Source: Chitinophagales bacterium (GTDB taxonomy: Bacteria; Bacteroidota; Bacteroidia; Chitinophagales; JADIYW01). Taken from it: a stretch of 6,124 bases of DNA. The notes under the pieces are model-generated. The model was given only the letters and a program-made list of their open reading frames with translations, was not told where the DNA came from and did no database searches. The translations under genes were made by a program, and so were the position numbers. Below, in pieces: positions 1-5,645 of this stretch. Position 1 is the first letter of the stretch; each line of letters starts with the position of its first letter. The stretch covers positions 1-6,124 of the forward strand of contig JADLAH010000132.1 in the NCBI GenBank assembly GCA_020848315.1, read 5' to 3'.

Positions 1-1059
1 GCCGACACGGGGCGTTTTTTCTTCCGGCGCGATGCGCCGCAGCGCTATCCGTTTAATGGCTTGCACCTGCTGAGTGTGGAGCACGAATCGCAGTTCTGCA
101 AAATGTTGGATGTGACCCTGAAAGCCATGTCGGCGCTCATTCATCATCCTGCTTATACTACGTTTGAAATTTCCAAAAAGAAAGGCGGCAAGCGCACCAT
201 TGAAGCGCCCGATGAGGATTTGAAGGAGGTGCAACGTCGGCTGAACTATTATCTCAATGCATATTACCTGATGATAAAACCCGCATCGGTTTTCGGCTTT
301 GTAATACAACCTAAGGAGAACGGGCGTTATTGCGCTATCGCGGAAAATGCCCGACCGCATGTCGGCAAAAAGCAAGTGCTGAATATTGATATCAAAGATT
401 TTTTTCCCGCGATAAAAGCCGGTCGTGTAAAAGCCTTGTTCACCTCTGAGATATTCGGATACAATGAGCATCTCGCGACGTTGCTCGCCTTGCTGGTCAC
501 GCATAAAGGGGCATTGCCTGTCGGTGCGCCCACCTCGCCGGCCATCGCCAACTTTATCTGCTATCCGCTGGATATGGAACTGATGCAGTTTTGTTCCGAC
601 CACGGACTTACCTACACCAGATATGCCGACGATCTGACTTTCTCCGCGGAGGAGACTATAGATACGGATGATATCCTGGATATCGTGTCTATCATCAATA
701 GTCATCATTTTGCGATTAATGAAAAGAAATTCCGTATCCGGTCGGCACACCAGCAGCAAATGGTGACGGGCGTAGTGGTGAACCGTAAAGTGAATATCGA
801 CCGTAGGCTGATCCGCCGTGTCCGGGCAATCCTGCACGATATTCAACAAAATGGGTTGATAGCAGCCACTATGCGGCATTTTCGTATCGATGAAATGCCG
901 GATGATGCCGCCATCAGCTATTTTAGCCGCCGTACGGTCGGACTGGTAAATTTTATTGGTCAGGTGAAGGGGCCCAAGGATCCTGTTTATCTGCGTTATA
1001 AAAGAATCCTGGATGATTTATTCCCATCGTCTGTTTCGTCCCCTAAAACGTATTTCTAA
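1..1059 (+). CDS. Retron-type reverse transcriptase (5'-truncated by window edge)
   Basis: RNA-directed DNA polymerase of the retron clade. In this family the enzyme copies part of a structured non-coding RNA (msr-msd) into msDNA, usually as part of a phage-defence unit. The frame is open to base 1 with no stop, so the true start may lie upstream; TTG 61 and ATG 103 are the in-window alternatives. Counting TTG 61 as residue 1, I see the fingers segment KKKGGKRTIEAP (about 40-51), the retron-specific NAxxH as NARPH (96-100), motif A NIDIKDFF (108-115, catalytic D110), GAPTSP (155-160), the active site YADD (188-191) and the retron VTG (235-237) before a full thumb region. All catalytic residues are present, so it is probably active. 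Length and order match retron RTs such as Ec86 (about 320 aa). No maturase, protease or other fused domain is visible. GC content is like the host-type genes downstream. The msr-msd and effector are not in view. Family assignment is confident; retron subtype is not. Confidence 0.9.
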   Translation, partial: ADTGRFFFRRDAPQRYPFNGLHLLSVEHESQFCKMLDVTLKAMSALIHHPAYTTFEISKKKGGKRTIEAPDEDLKEVQRRLNYYLNAYYLMIKPASVFGFVIQPKENGRYCAIAENARPHVGKKQVLNIDIKDFFPAIKAGRVKALFTSEIFGYNEHLATLLALLVTHKGALPVGAPTSPAIANFICYPLDMELMQFCSDHGLTYTRYADDLTFSAEETIDTDDILDIVSIINSHHFAINEKKFRIRSAHQQQMVTGVVVNRKVNIDRRLIRRVRAILHDIQQNGLIAATMRHFRIDEMPDDAAISYFSRRTVGLVNFIGQVKGPKDPVYLRYKRILDDLFPSSVSSPKTYF

Positions 1060-1075
1060 CGGGTATTTTTTCATT

Positions 1076-1155
1076 TTACCCTAATTTTATTACAATTTTT
1101 TCGGAAAATTACCCTAATTCTGTTACAATTATTTGCAAAAATTACCCTAATTTTG
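1076..1155. repeat. Three tandem 33-base repeats, each centred on an AT-rich dyad
   Basis: Units begin at 1076, 1109 and 1142 with an exact 33-base period; the third is cut short by the start of the next gene. Each opens TTACCCTAATT, and the first two continue with a conserved TTACAATT and end in an A-run. The centre of the third unit is a perfect inverted repeat, AAAATTA-CCC-TAATTTT (1138-1154). The second unit has one mismatch in the dyad, and the first keeps mainly the right half. The array fills the gap between the RT stop and the ATPase ATG, and the third dyad overlaps a promoter-like box. Tandem dyads at fixed spacing over a promoter suggest operators, perhaps for autoregulation of the ATPase gene. 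That role is inferred; the repeats are directly visible. Confidence 0.85.
1115..1155 (+). promoter_or_regulatory. Candidate Bacteroidota-type promoter inside the repeats
   Basis: TAATTTTG at 1148-1155 matches the Bacteroidota -7 consensus TAnnTTTG exactly. The equivalent place in the preceding repeat, TAATTCTG at 1115-1122, has one mismatch. Use of the 1148 box would start the transcript almost at the ATG (leaderless mRNA); use of the 1115 box would leave a leader of roughly 30 bases. No convincing -33 TTTG lies at the usual distance from either, so the choice is open. No Shine-Dalgarno sequence precedes ATG 1160. Confidence 0.35.
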
Positions 1156-1159
1156 TGTA

Positions 1160-2518
1160 ATGTTTAATAGGGGAATACATAAGGAACTGTTGCATTGGAA
1201 ACAGAAAAATGGACGGAAGCCTTTGATTATCAGAGGTGCAAGGCAGGTTGGGAAAACAACAATTATCCATCAGTTTGCGACGGAATTCAAGCAATATATC
1301 TACCTGAATCTGGAATTACCAGAAGATAAACAATTTTTCTTGCAGTTTTCCAATATGGATACCTTATTGCAGTCGCTCTTTTTTCTGAAAAATAAGGAAT
1401 TGTCGCGCAAGCACGAAACATTATTATTTATAGATGAGATTCAGGAAGTACCGGAAGCCGTACATCTGTTGCGATATTTTTATGAACAGGTGCCGGAATT
1501 GTATGTAGTTGCAGCTGGCAGTATGCTGGAAGCTCTATTCAGTAAGAATATCAGTTTCCCGGTAGGAAGAGTAGAATATTTGGTGTTGCGTCCGGTTTCA
1601 TTTCCCGAGTTTCTGGCAGCAACAGGCGAAACGGCTGCGCTGCAGCAGTTGGAAAAAATACCTGTCGCGCCATTTGCACATGCGAAATTACTGCGCCTTT
1701 ATCATACCTATGCGCTAATAGGAGGTATGCCTGAAGTGGTGGCACATTATGCCGCTAACAGAGACATTACAGCCTTAAATACTATATATGATTCATTGAT
1801 AACCTCCTATATTGATGATGTAGAAAAATATGCGGTATCTCCCTCTCAGATACAGCAGATTCGACACGCCATTACGGCTGCATTCAGGCAAGCCGGTAAA
1901 CGAATAAAATTTCAGGGATTCGGAAATTCTGCCTATGCTTCCCGTGAAATGGGGGAAGCACTCCGTACGCTTCAGAAAACTATGTTGATTCATTTACTAT
2001 ATCCGGTAACTGAAACTATCCTGCCAATATTACCCGATAGCAAAAAATCACCCAGATTGCAGGTCTTAGATACGGGAATGTTGAATTATTTTGCAGGTAT
2101 CCAAAAAGAAATTATTGGAACAGAAGAATTGAACGATGTATACAAGGGGATTATGATAGAACATCTGACGGGGCAGGAATTGCTGGCAACACAGACTAAT
2201 GCACTCAGTACGTTGCATTTTTGGGTGAGAGAGAAAAATACTTCTTCAGCGGAAGTGGATTTTATCCGTTTATTTGATAGTAAGCTTATCCCGATAGAAG
2301 TTAAATCAGGAAAAGAAGGAAAACTAAAATCTCTACATCAATACATGGAGGTTGCTCCGCATTCTCTGGCAGTCAGGGTCTATGGCGGAGAGTTGCAGAT
2401 AACAGTGTGTCATTCCGTGTCAGGTAAAAAATATTTCTTGTTAAATCTCCCTTATTATCTTGTTTCTCAAATTGACCATTATCTGAAATGGTTGGTCAAA
2501 CAGCAATCAAAATTATAA
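1160..2518 (+). CDS. AAA ATPase (AAA_14) with DUF4143 / PD-(D/E)xK-like C-terminus
   Basis: A 452-residue cytoplasmic ATPase of the family annotated as 'ATP-binding protein, AAA_14-DUF4143', common and often multicopy in Bacteroidota and other prokaryotes and with no settled function. Visible motifs are Walker A GARQVGKTT (26-34), Walker B LLFIDE (88-93), a sensor-like AAGSMLE (118-124) and the family segment GRVEYLVLRPVSFPEF (136-151). The DUF4143 region occupies roughly residues 200-370. Near the C-terminus, EVDF (365-368) followed by IPIEVKSG (377-384) gives the D...ExK pattern of a PD-(D/E)xK nuclease fold (D367, E380, K382), so DNA binding or cleavage is possible. Length is normal and nothing is broken. 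Sampled 60-base blocks are about 32-45% GC by hand count, against 48-65% in sampled blocks of the RT, M13 and FAD genes, which suggests recent acquisition. The preceding repeats probably contain its promoter. It is not a retron effector type I know of. Confidence 0.9.
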   Translation: MFNRGIHKELLHWKQKNGRKPLIIRGARQVGKTTIIHQFATEFKQYIYLNLELPEDKQFFLQFSNMDTLLQSLFFLKNKELSRKHETLLFIDEIQEVPEAVHLLRYFYEQVPELYVVAAGSMLEALFSKNISFPVGRVEYLVLRPVSFPEFLAATGETAALQQLEKIPVAPFAHAKLLRLYHTYALIGGMPEVVAHYAANRDITALNTIYDSLITSYIDDVEKYAVSPSQIQQIRHAITAAFRQAGKRIKFQGFGNSAYASREMGEALRTLQKTMLIHLLYPVTETILPILPDSKKSPRLQVLDTGMLNYFAGIQKEIIGTEELNDVYKGIMIEHLTGQELLATQTNALSTLHFWVREKNTSSAEVDFIRLFDSKLIPIEVKSGKEGKLKSLHQYMEVAPHSLAVRVYGGELQITVCHSVSGKKYFLLNLPYYLVSQIDHYLKWLVKQQSKL

Positions 2519-2562
2519 TCAAACAGCATAGATTACCACCATCATCTCAATTCTCATCCCTT

Positions 2563-2601
2563 TTGTAATATTTACACCGTATAATTCACTAATATTGTAT
2601 C
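2563..2601 (+). promoter_or_regulatory. Candidate promoter of the M13 peptidase gene
   Basis: The 96-base gap before ATG 2615 contains TAATATTG at 2590-2597, one mismatch from TAnnTTTG, with TTG at 2563-2565 upstream. The 24-base spacer is slightly longer than the usual 17-23. A perfect TATAAT at 2580-2585 has no -35 box at proper spacing. The 12-base block TAATATTGTATC (2590-2601) recurs exactly at 4801-4812, which supports a shared promoter element. No Shine-Dalgarno sequence is seen before the ATG. Confidence 0.3.
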
Positions 2602-2614
2602 GAAAATCAATCAG

Positions 2615-4615
2615 ATGAAGAAAATATTTGCAATCGTGTGGCTGCTCTCAGCCAGCGTATGGGCGCTCGCGCAGGGCGATGTGGTCGGAAAAAACGTAGA
2701 TAAATCCGTTAAGCCGGGCGACGATTTTTTTAAATTCGCCAATGGTGCCTGGATAAAACAAAATCCGATTCCTGCCGCGTATTCGCAGTGGGGCATCGCC
2801 AACCTCGTGCAGGAAGATGTATGGAAAAAACTGCGCACCATCAACGAACAGGCGATGAGCACCGCGGCACCGGATGAGAACACCCGCAAAATCGGCGATT
2901 TCTACCGCGCGGCGATGGACACGATGACCATCGAAACGGAAAAACTCAAACCGCTGAAAGAAGAACTGGCTAAAATCAACGCGATAGCCGACAAAGCGGC
3001 ATTACTCAAAGTCATCACGCACCTGCATGCCATCGGCATTCCGGTGGCGTTTGATCTGGGCGTGTATCAGGATATGAAGAATAGCGAAGTGCATGCCTTG
3101 TATCTGTGGCAGGGCGGACTCGGATTGCCGAACCGCGATTACTACTTCAATAAAGACGCGCGCACGCTGGAGATTGTAAAAGATTACAAAACCAAGCATC
3201 TCGGCCGTATGCTGGAGTTCATCAACGCCAATTACGCGACCGGCGGTATGGGCGTTTTTGATCTGGAAAAAGGACTGGCGGCGAAATCGCGCAAACTGGA
3301 AGACCTTCGCGATCCGTACGCCAACTACAACAAAATGTCGCTGGCCGATTTGAACAAACTGACACCTGCCATCGACTGGACGGTCGTATTTGCAGGACTG
3401 AATATTAAAACGGATTCCGTGATTGTCGGACAGCCGGAGTTTTTTACGCAGCTGAATGCGCTTTGGAAGAAAACATCGCTGGCAGCCTGGAAAAATTACC
3501 TGCGCTTCCACGTGATTTCTTCTTATGCCGCTTATCTGAATAAGAAAGTCGTGCAGGAAGATTTCCGTTTCTACAGCACTGTCCTGAAAGGAAAAAAAGA
3601 ACAACTGCCGCGCTGGAAGCGTGCCCTGATGTGGGAAGAAGACGCGATGGGCGAGTTGCTCGGACAACTGTATGTAAAAGATAATTTCACACCTGCCACC
3701 AAACAGCGTTACGAAAAATTATGTGATGAAGTGTTTGCCGCATTTGCCGAGCGCATCAAATCACTCGACTGGATGAGTGAGGCTACCAAGGAAAAATCGC
3801 TGCAGAAACTCGGCACCGTGGCCAAGAAAGTCGGATATCCGGAAGTATGGAAAGATTTCTCCGCGCTGAAAGTAGGAACATCACTCGTTGCCAATATCCG
3901 CGAAGCCAACCGCTACTGGTTCAACTACAATATCACCAAACTGAATAAGCCGGTGGACAAACATGAATGGGACATGTCGCCGCAAACCTACAATGCCTAT
4001 TACAATCCATCCAATAATGAGATTGTGCTGCCGGCCGGCATCTTTGTCATTCCCGGATTCAGAGACGAGGAAATCGATGATGCGGTGATTTACGGCTATG
4101 CGGCCGCTTCCACTATCGGACATGAAATCACCCACGGATTTGATGATGAAGGTCGTCAGTTTGACGCGCAGGGCAACCTTCAGAACTGGTGGCAGCCGGA
4201 AGATGAGGAGAAATTTACGGTGCAGGCGGCAAAATATATTGAGCAGTTCAATAACTATGTCGTACTTGATTCCATGCATATCAACGGCGAGGCCACATTG
4301 GGTGAAAATATCGCCGACCTGGGCGGTCTCGTGATTGCGCTGGATGCATTCAAAAAAACAAAACAATATCAGGAAGGAAAACTCATTGATGGCTACACAC
4401 CGCTGCAAAGATACTTCATGGGGTATGCTTTGGGATGGCTGGGACATCAGCGCGATCAGGAACTGGCCAGCCGTATTCTGACGGATGTCCATTCCCCGGC
4501 ATTCCTGCGGGTAAATGGTCCTTTCTCTAATATTGATGCATTTTATGAAGCATTCGGACTGAAAGAAGGCGATAAAATGTACAGAAAACCGGAAGATAGG
4601 GTGAAAATCTGGTAA
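2615..4615 (+). CDS. pepO: Secreted M13 family zinc metallopeptidase (neprilysin/PepO type)
   Basis: Zinc endopeptidase that in this family cleaves peptides of limited size; it is exported and probably periplasmic or surface-located. The ATG at 2615 is chosen because it begins a clean signal peptide: KK, a hydrophobic stretch, then ALA before Q20 as the likely signal peptidase I site. No lipobox cysteine follows. The N-terminal M13 domain begins with the family-typical PGDDFFKFANGAWI (about 33-46). The catalytic domain has NAYYNPSNNEI (from N460), the zinc motif HEITH (503-507), the third zinc ligand in ENIAD (E564, with D568) and the substrate-binding arginine in LRVNGPFSN (R632). It ends at W666, as in the family's terminal xxW. 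The length of 666 residues is normal and all catalytic residues are present. It appears monocistronic, with a promoter-like upstream gap and a strong terminator 20 bases after the stop. The symbol is at family level; the physiological substrate is unknown. Confidence 0.95.
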   Translation: MKKIFAIVWLLSASVWALAQGDVVGKNVDKSVKPGDDFFKFANGAWIKQNPIPAAYSQWGIANLVQEDVWKKLRTINEQAMSTAAPDENTRKIGDFYRAAMDTMTIETEKLKPLKEELAKINAIADKAALLKVITHLHAIGIPVAFDLGVYQDMKNSEVHALYLWQGGLGLPNRDYYFNKDARTLEIVKDYKTKHLGRMLEFINANYATGGMGVFDLEKGLAAKSRKLEDLRDPYANYNKMSLADLNKLTPAIDWTVVFAGLNIKTDSVIVGQPEFFTQLNALWKKTSLAAWKNYLRFHVISSYAAYLNKKVVQEDFRFYSTVLKGKKEQLPRWKRALMWEEDAMGELLGQLYVKDNFTPATKQRYEKLCDEVFAAFAERIKSLDWMSEATKEKSLQKLGTVAKKVGYPEVWKDFSALKVGTSLVANIREANRYWFNYNITKLNKPVDKHEWDMSPQTYNAYYNPSNNEIVLPAGIFVIPGFRDEEIDDAVIYGYAAASTIGHEITHGFDDEGRQFDAQGNLQNWWQPEDEEKFTVQAAKYIEQFNNYVVLDSMHINGEATLGENIADLGGLVIALDAFKKTKQYQEGKLIDGYTPLQRYFMGYALGWLGHQRDQELASRILTDVHSPAFLRVNGPFSNIDAFYEAFGLKEGDKMYRKPEDRVKIW

Positions 4616-4635
4616 TAATCAATTAGTTAGAATGT

Positions 4636-4673
4636 AAAAAGGCGTATCTGAACACAACGGATACGCCTTTTTT
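4636..4673 (+). terminator. Strong intrinsic terminator after the M13 gene
   Basis: A perfect 13-bp stem, arms 4636-4648 and 4660-4672, extends by a G-T wobble and one more pair around a 7-base loop (4651-4657). The arms contain GGCGTATC and GATACGCC and are bordered by A5 on the left and T6 on the right, so it could work in both directions. It sits 20 bases past the TAA of the peptidase gene. Confidence 0.93.
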
Positions 4674-4716
4674 GCAGGGTTTTGTTGTTGATTTATATCA
4701 ATTTTCATCCCTTTTT

Positions 4717-4747
4717 TGCCACTTATAAGACCAATTCTGCCACTTAT
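4717..4747. promoter_or_regulatory. LytTR-like direct-repeat binding site (candidate)
   Basis: TGCCACTTAT occurs exactly twice, at 4717-4726 and 4738-4747, a 21-base period (two helical turns). The core GCCACTTA-N13-GCCACTTA closely matches the published target of the E. coli LytTR regulator BtsR/YehT, ACC(G/A)CT(C/T)A-N13-ACC(G/A)CT(C/T)A; only the first base differs. LytTR response regulators are frequent in Bacteroidota. The site lies about 50 bases upstream of a promoter-like box at 4801 and well past the M13 terminator, so it would serve transcription to the right. The repeat is directly seen; the regulator family is inferred. Confidence 0.5.
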
Positions 4748-4800
4748 GCACTCAAAACTACCGTTTGCTAAATGTTAAAAACGGAGAGAAATACATTGTG

Positions 4801-4812
4801 TAATATTGTATC
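4801..4812 (+). promoter_or_regulatory. Promoter-like block shared with the M13 upstream region
   Basis: TAATATTGTATC is identical to 2590-2601 upstream of the peptidase gene. Its first eight bases are one mismatch from TAnnTTTG. A TTTG lies at 4764-4767, too far away for a standard -33 element. If active, transcription would start around 4815 and run into the hairpin at 4960-5017. Confidence 0.25.
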
Positions 4813-4815
4813 ACA

Positions 4816-4861
4816 AACAGATTGTTTACGTTTTATCTCATCTCTAAATCTGTTGTTTACG
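4816..4861. repeat. Paired direct repeat TTGTTTACG overlapping an inverted repeat
   Basis: TTGTTTACG is found at 4822-4830 and 4853-4861, 31 bases apart. The sequences just before each copy, AACAGATT (4816-4823) and AATCTGTT (4847-4854), are a perfect 8-bp inverted repeat with a 23-base loop. The function is not recognised. It could be a protein-binding pair or part of an RNA leader fold if the region is transcribed from near 4815. Confidence 0.45.
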
Positions 4862-4959
4862 GCTTTTTAAAACAGGCCCTAAAGTGTTAGAACTTTAAAA
4901 CCCTAAGTTGATTGACAAGTTGTGTTCCGTATTGCTCTGAGGTCAGAAAATAGGAACTT

Positions 4960-5017
4960 ATTTCAAGAAAAAATCGTTGTATTTAATACACCATGCAACG
5001 ATTTTTTTTCTTGAAAT
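4960..5017. terminator. Long hairpin with T8 run; probable terminator, possibly bidirectional
   Basis: Arms 4960-4979 and 4996-5017 pair over 20 bases, differing only by two extra T in the right arm (A6 opposite T8). The loop is 4980-4995. The inner stem ATCGTTG/CAACGAT followed by T8 fits an intrinsic terminator on the + strand; the A6 run gives the same on the - strand. No gene ends just upstream: the M13 gene is already terminated at 4673. It would therefore end either an unannotated short RNA or antisense transcription, or act as a leader attenuator for the gene at 5067. The hairpin is certain; its role is open. Confidence 0.7.
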
Positions 5018-5037
5018 GTCTTGTATTAAAACACCAT
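4978..5037. promoter_or_regulatory. Two related dyads (candidate operators) before the small exported-protein gene
   Basis: TTGTATTTAATACACCAT at 4977-4994 and TTGTATTAAAACACCAT at 5021-5037 are copies of one sequence, differing by one indel and one substitution. The core of the first is a perfect dyad, TGTATT-t-AATACA (4978-4990); the second, TGTATTAAAACA (5022-5033), keeps five of six pairs. The first lies at the tip of the hairpin and the second overlaps the candidate -33 element. This arrangement fits a repressor-type operator pair, but no regulator gene is visible nearby. Confidence 0.45.
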
Positions 5038-5050
5038 AAAACTAGGTTTA
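5021..5050 (+). promoter_or_regulatory. Candidate promoter of the small exported-protein gene
   Basis: TTG at 5021-5023, a 19-base spacer and TAGGTTTA at 5043-5050 fit the Bacteroidota pattern TTG-N17-23-TAnnTTTG with one mismatch in the last base. Transcription would begin near 5057, giving a leader of about 10 bases before ATG 5067, consistent with the absence of a Shine-Dalgarno sequence. Confidence 0.4.
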
Positions 5051-5066
5051 AAAGTTCTGATTTGAA

Positions 5067-5480
5067 ATGAAAAATTTATACAACAGCTTTGGATGGTTCG
5101 GTTTAGCAGCATTCATGATGTTCTTTCCGATAAGCGGTTTCGCAAAACTGCAGGATGGAACTAAGGGAAAATCTGAACCCATCATCCGCAGCATCTGGAA
5201 ATATGAACAAGATTTATCGCAATATTCGTTTGAAAACGGTATCGCTAAAAAAATATACTTTCTCTCTCTGAATTCTGACGGTACATACCATCAGTACGTA
5301 CAAGTGGTACCCAGCAACCCGCAAAACTTTTTCAGAGTAAGAAATTATGAAATCAGCGGCAAATGGTCTGAAAAAAACGGACAATTGGTGTTGGAGGAGT
5401 ATGGAAAGGAAAATGCCATAGATTATAATTATCTCTATTCCCATTTTGAGAACATAGATAATCAGTACATAACTAAATGA
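5067..5480 (+). CDS. Small exported protein, lipocalin-like in pattern, function unknown
   Basis: A 137-residue protein I do not recognise as a named family. The N-terminus (basic start, hydrophobic 8-22, GFA at 24-26) reads as a Sec signal peptide with likely cleavage after A26. That leaves a mature protein of about 111 residues in the periplasm or outside; no lipobox cysteine is present. The mature part has the layout of small Bacteroidota lipocalin-like domains: W44 near the start, a strand leading to SDGTY (70-74), a GKW (98-100) and then NGQLVLEEY (104-112). This suggests a short beta-barrel, but the resemblance is by pattern only. No catalytic motif and no cysteine is seen. The start is set by the signal peptide; there is no Shine-Dalgarno sequence. 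It appears to be a single-gene unit, with a candidate promoter and dyads upstream and a clear terminator 57 bases after the stop. Confidence 0.75.
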   Translation: MKNLYNSFGWFGLAAFMMFFPISGFAKLQDGTKGKSEPIIRSIWKYEQDLSQYSFENGIAKKIYFLSLNSDGTYHQYVQVVPSNPQNFFRVRNYEISGKWSEKNGQLVLEEYGKENAIDYNYLYSHFENIDNQYITK

Positions 5481-5536
5481 TATAGTGTCAAAAACCATAA
5501 GATCTAGTTAGTTATTAGTTGTTTTTTACGTTAATT

Positions 5537-5561
5537 CCGCCTGTTCTGCAGGCGGTTTTTT
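5537..5561 (+). terminator. Intrinsic terminator after the small exported-protein gene
   Basis: A perfect 7-bp GC-rich stem, CCGCCTG (5537-5543) and CAGGCGG (5549-5555), with a 5-base loop and a run of six T (5556-5561). It lies 57 bases after the TGA and separates this gene from the FAD oxidase gene. Confidence 0.92.
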
Positions 5562-5585
5562 ATTTCCAAATCATTAATTCTACCG

Positions 5586-5622
5586 GCTGTCGTACGCTGT
5601 CGTTCCCGATTTCGTAAATTTA
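5586..5622 (+). promoter_or_regulatory. Candidate promoter region of the FAD oxidase gene
   Basis: TAAATTTA at 5615-5622 is one mismatch from TAnnTTTG and lies 24 bases before ATG 5646. No TTG is found at the expected -33 distance. Instead there is a direct repeat of GCTGTCGT (5586-5593 and 5596-5603, one helical turn apart), which could be a regulator site in place of a strong -33 box. Confidence 0.3.
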
Positions 5623-5645
5623 AACATCATTCTGACCGACAAGCC

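Larger units (their letters stand above)
4674..5066. other. Gene-poor intergenic region rich in small repeats
   Basis: Between the M13 terminator and the next ATG I find no convincing gene, tRNA or known riboswitch. In order it holds a LytTR-like direct repeat (4717-4747), a promoter-like block (4801-4812), a pair of TTGTTTACG repeats (4822 and 4853), a short dyad TAAAGT/ACTTTA (4880-4897), CCCTAA twice (4877 and 4901), a long hairpin (4960-5017) and two related dyads (4978-4990 and 5022-5033). It is AT-rich. The density of sites suggests a regulatory region for the downstream small exported protein, possibly with a short RNA ending at the hairpin. Confidence 0.6.

Noticed and set aside
25..39. 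Perfect palindrome CGGCGC-gat-GCGCCG as a regulatory hairpin or retron RNA part
   Set aside because: It lies inside an open frame with coding-like codons continuous with the RT. It is GC-rich by codon choice, and no further structure can be judged at the window edge.
1061..1081. GGGTA...TACCC as an RT terminator
   Set aside because: Only a 5-bp stem with an 11-base loop, and its right arm is part of the first 33-base repeat.
1076..1155. CRISPR array
   Set aside because: The whole 33-base period is conserved, so there are no unique spacers; only three units are present and there are no cas genes.
1060..1159. msr-msd RNA of the retron downstream of the RT
   Set aside because: The gap is only 100 bases, AT-rich, and made of 33-base direct repeats. 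It lacks a long GC-containing msd hairpin and terminal a1/a2 arms.
3002..3667. 221-codon open frame on the - strand
   Set aside because: It lies opposite the M13 peptidase gene and has no recognisable domain or start signals. It is an antisense shadow of a well-supported gene.
4098..4334. 78-codon open frame on the + strand
   Set aside because: It overlaps the zinc-binding region of the M13 gene in another frame and is arginine/serine-rich, as expected for a frame-shifted reading.
3881..4492. 203-codon open frame on the - strand
   Set aside because: It lies entirely opposite the catalytic domain of the M13 gene and has no family resemblance.
4772..4870. 32-codon open frame in the intergenic region (MLKTERNTL...)
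   Set aside because: There is no ribosome binding site and no promoter at a suitable place, and its sequence covers the promoter-like block and TTGTTTACG repeats. It is probably chance.
4674..5066. Insertion sequence or MITE remnant
   Set aside because: Several inverted repeats exist, but none pairs the two ends of the region, and no target-site duplication or transposase fragment is seen.
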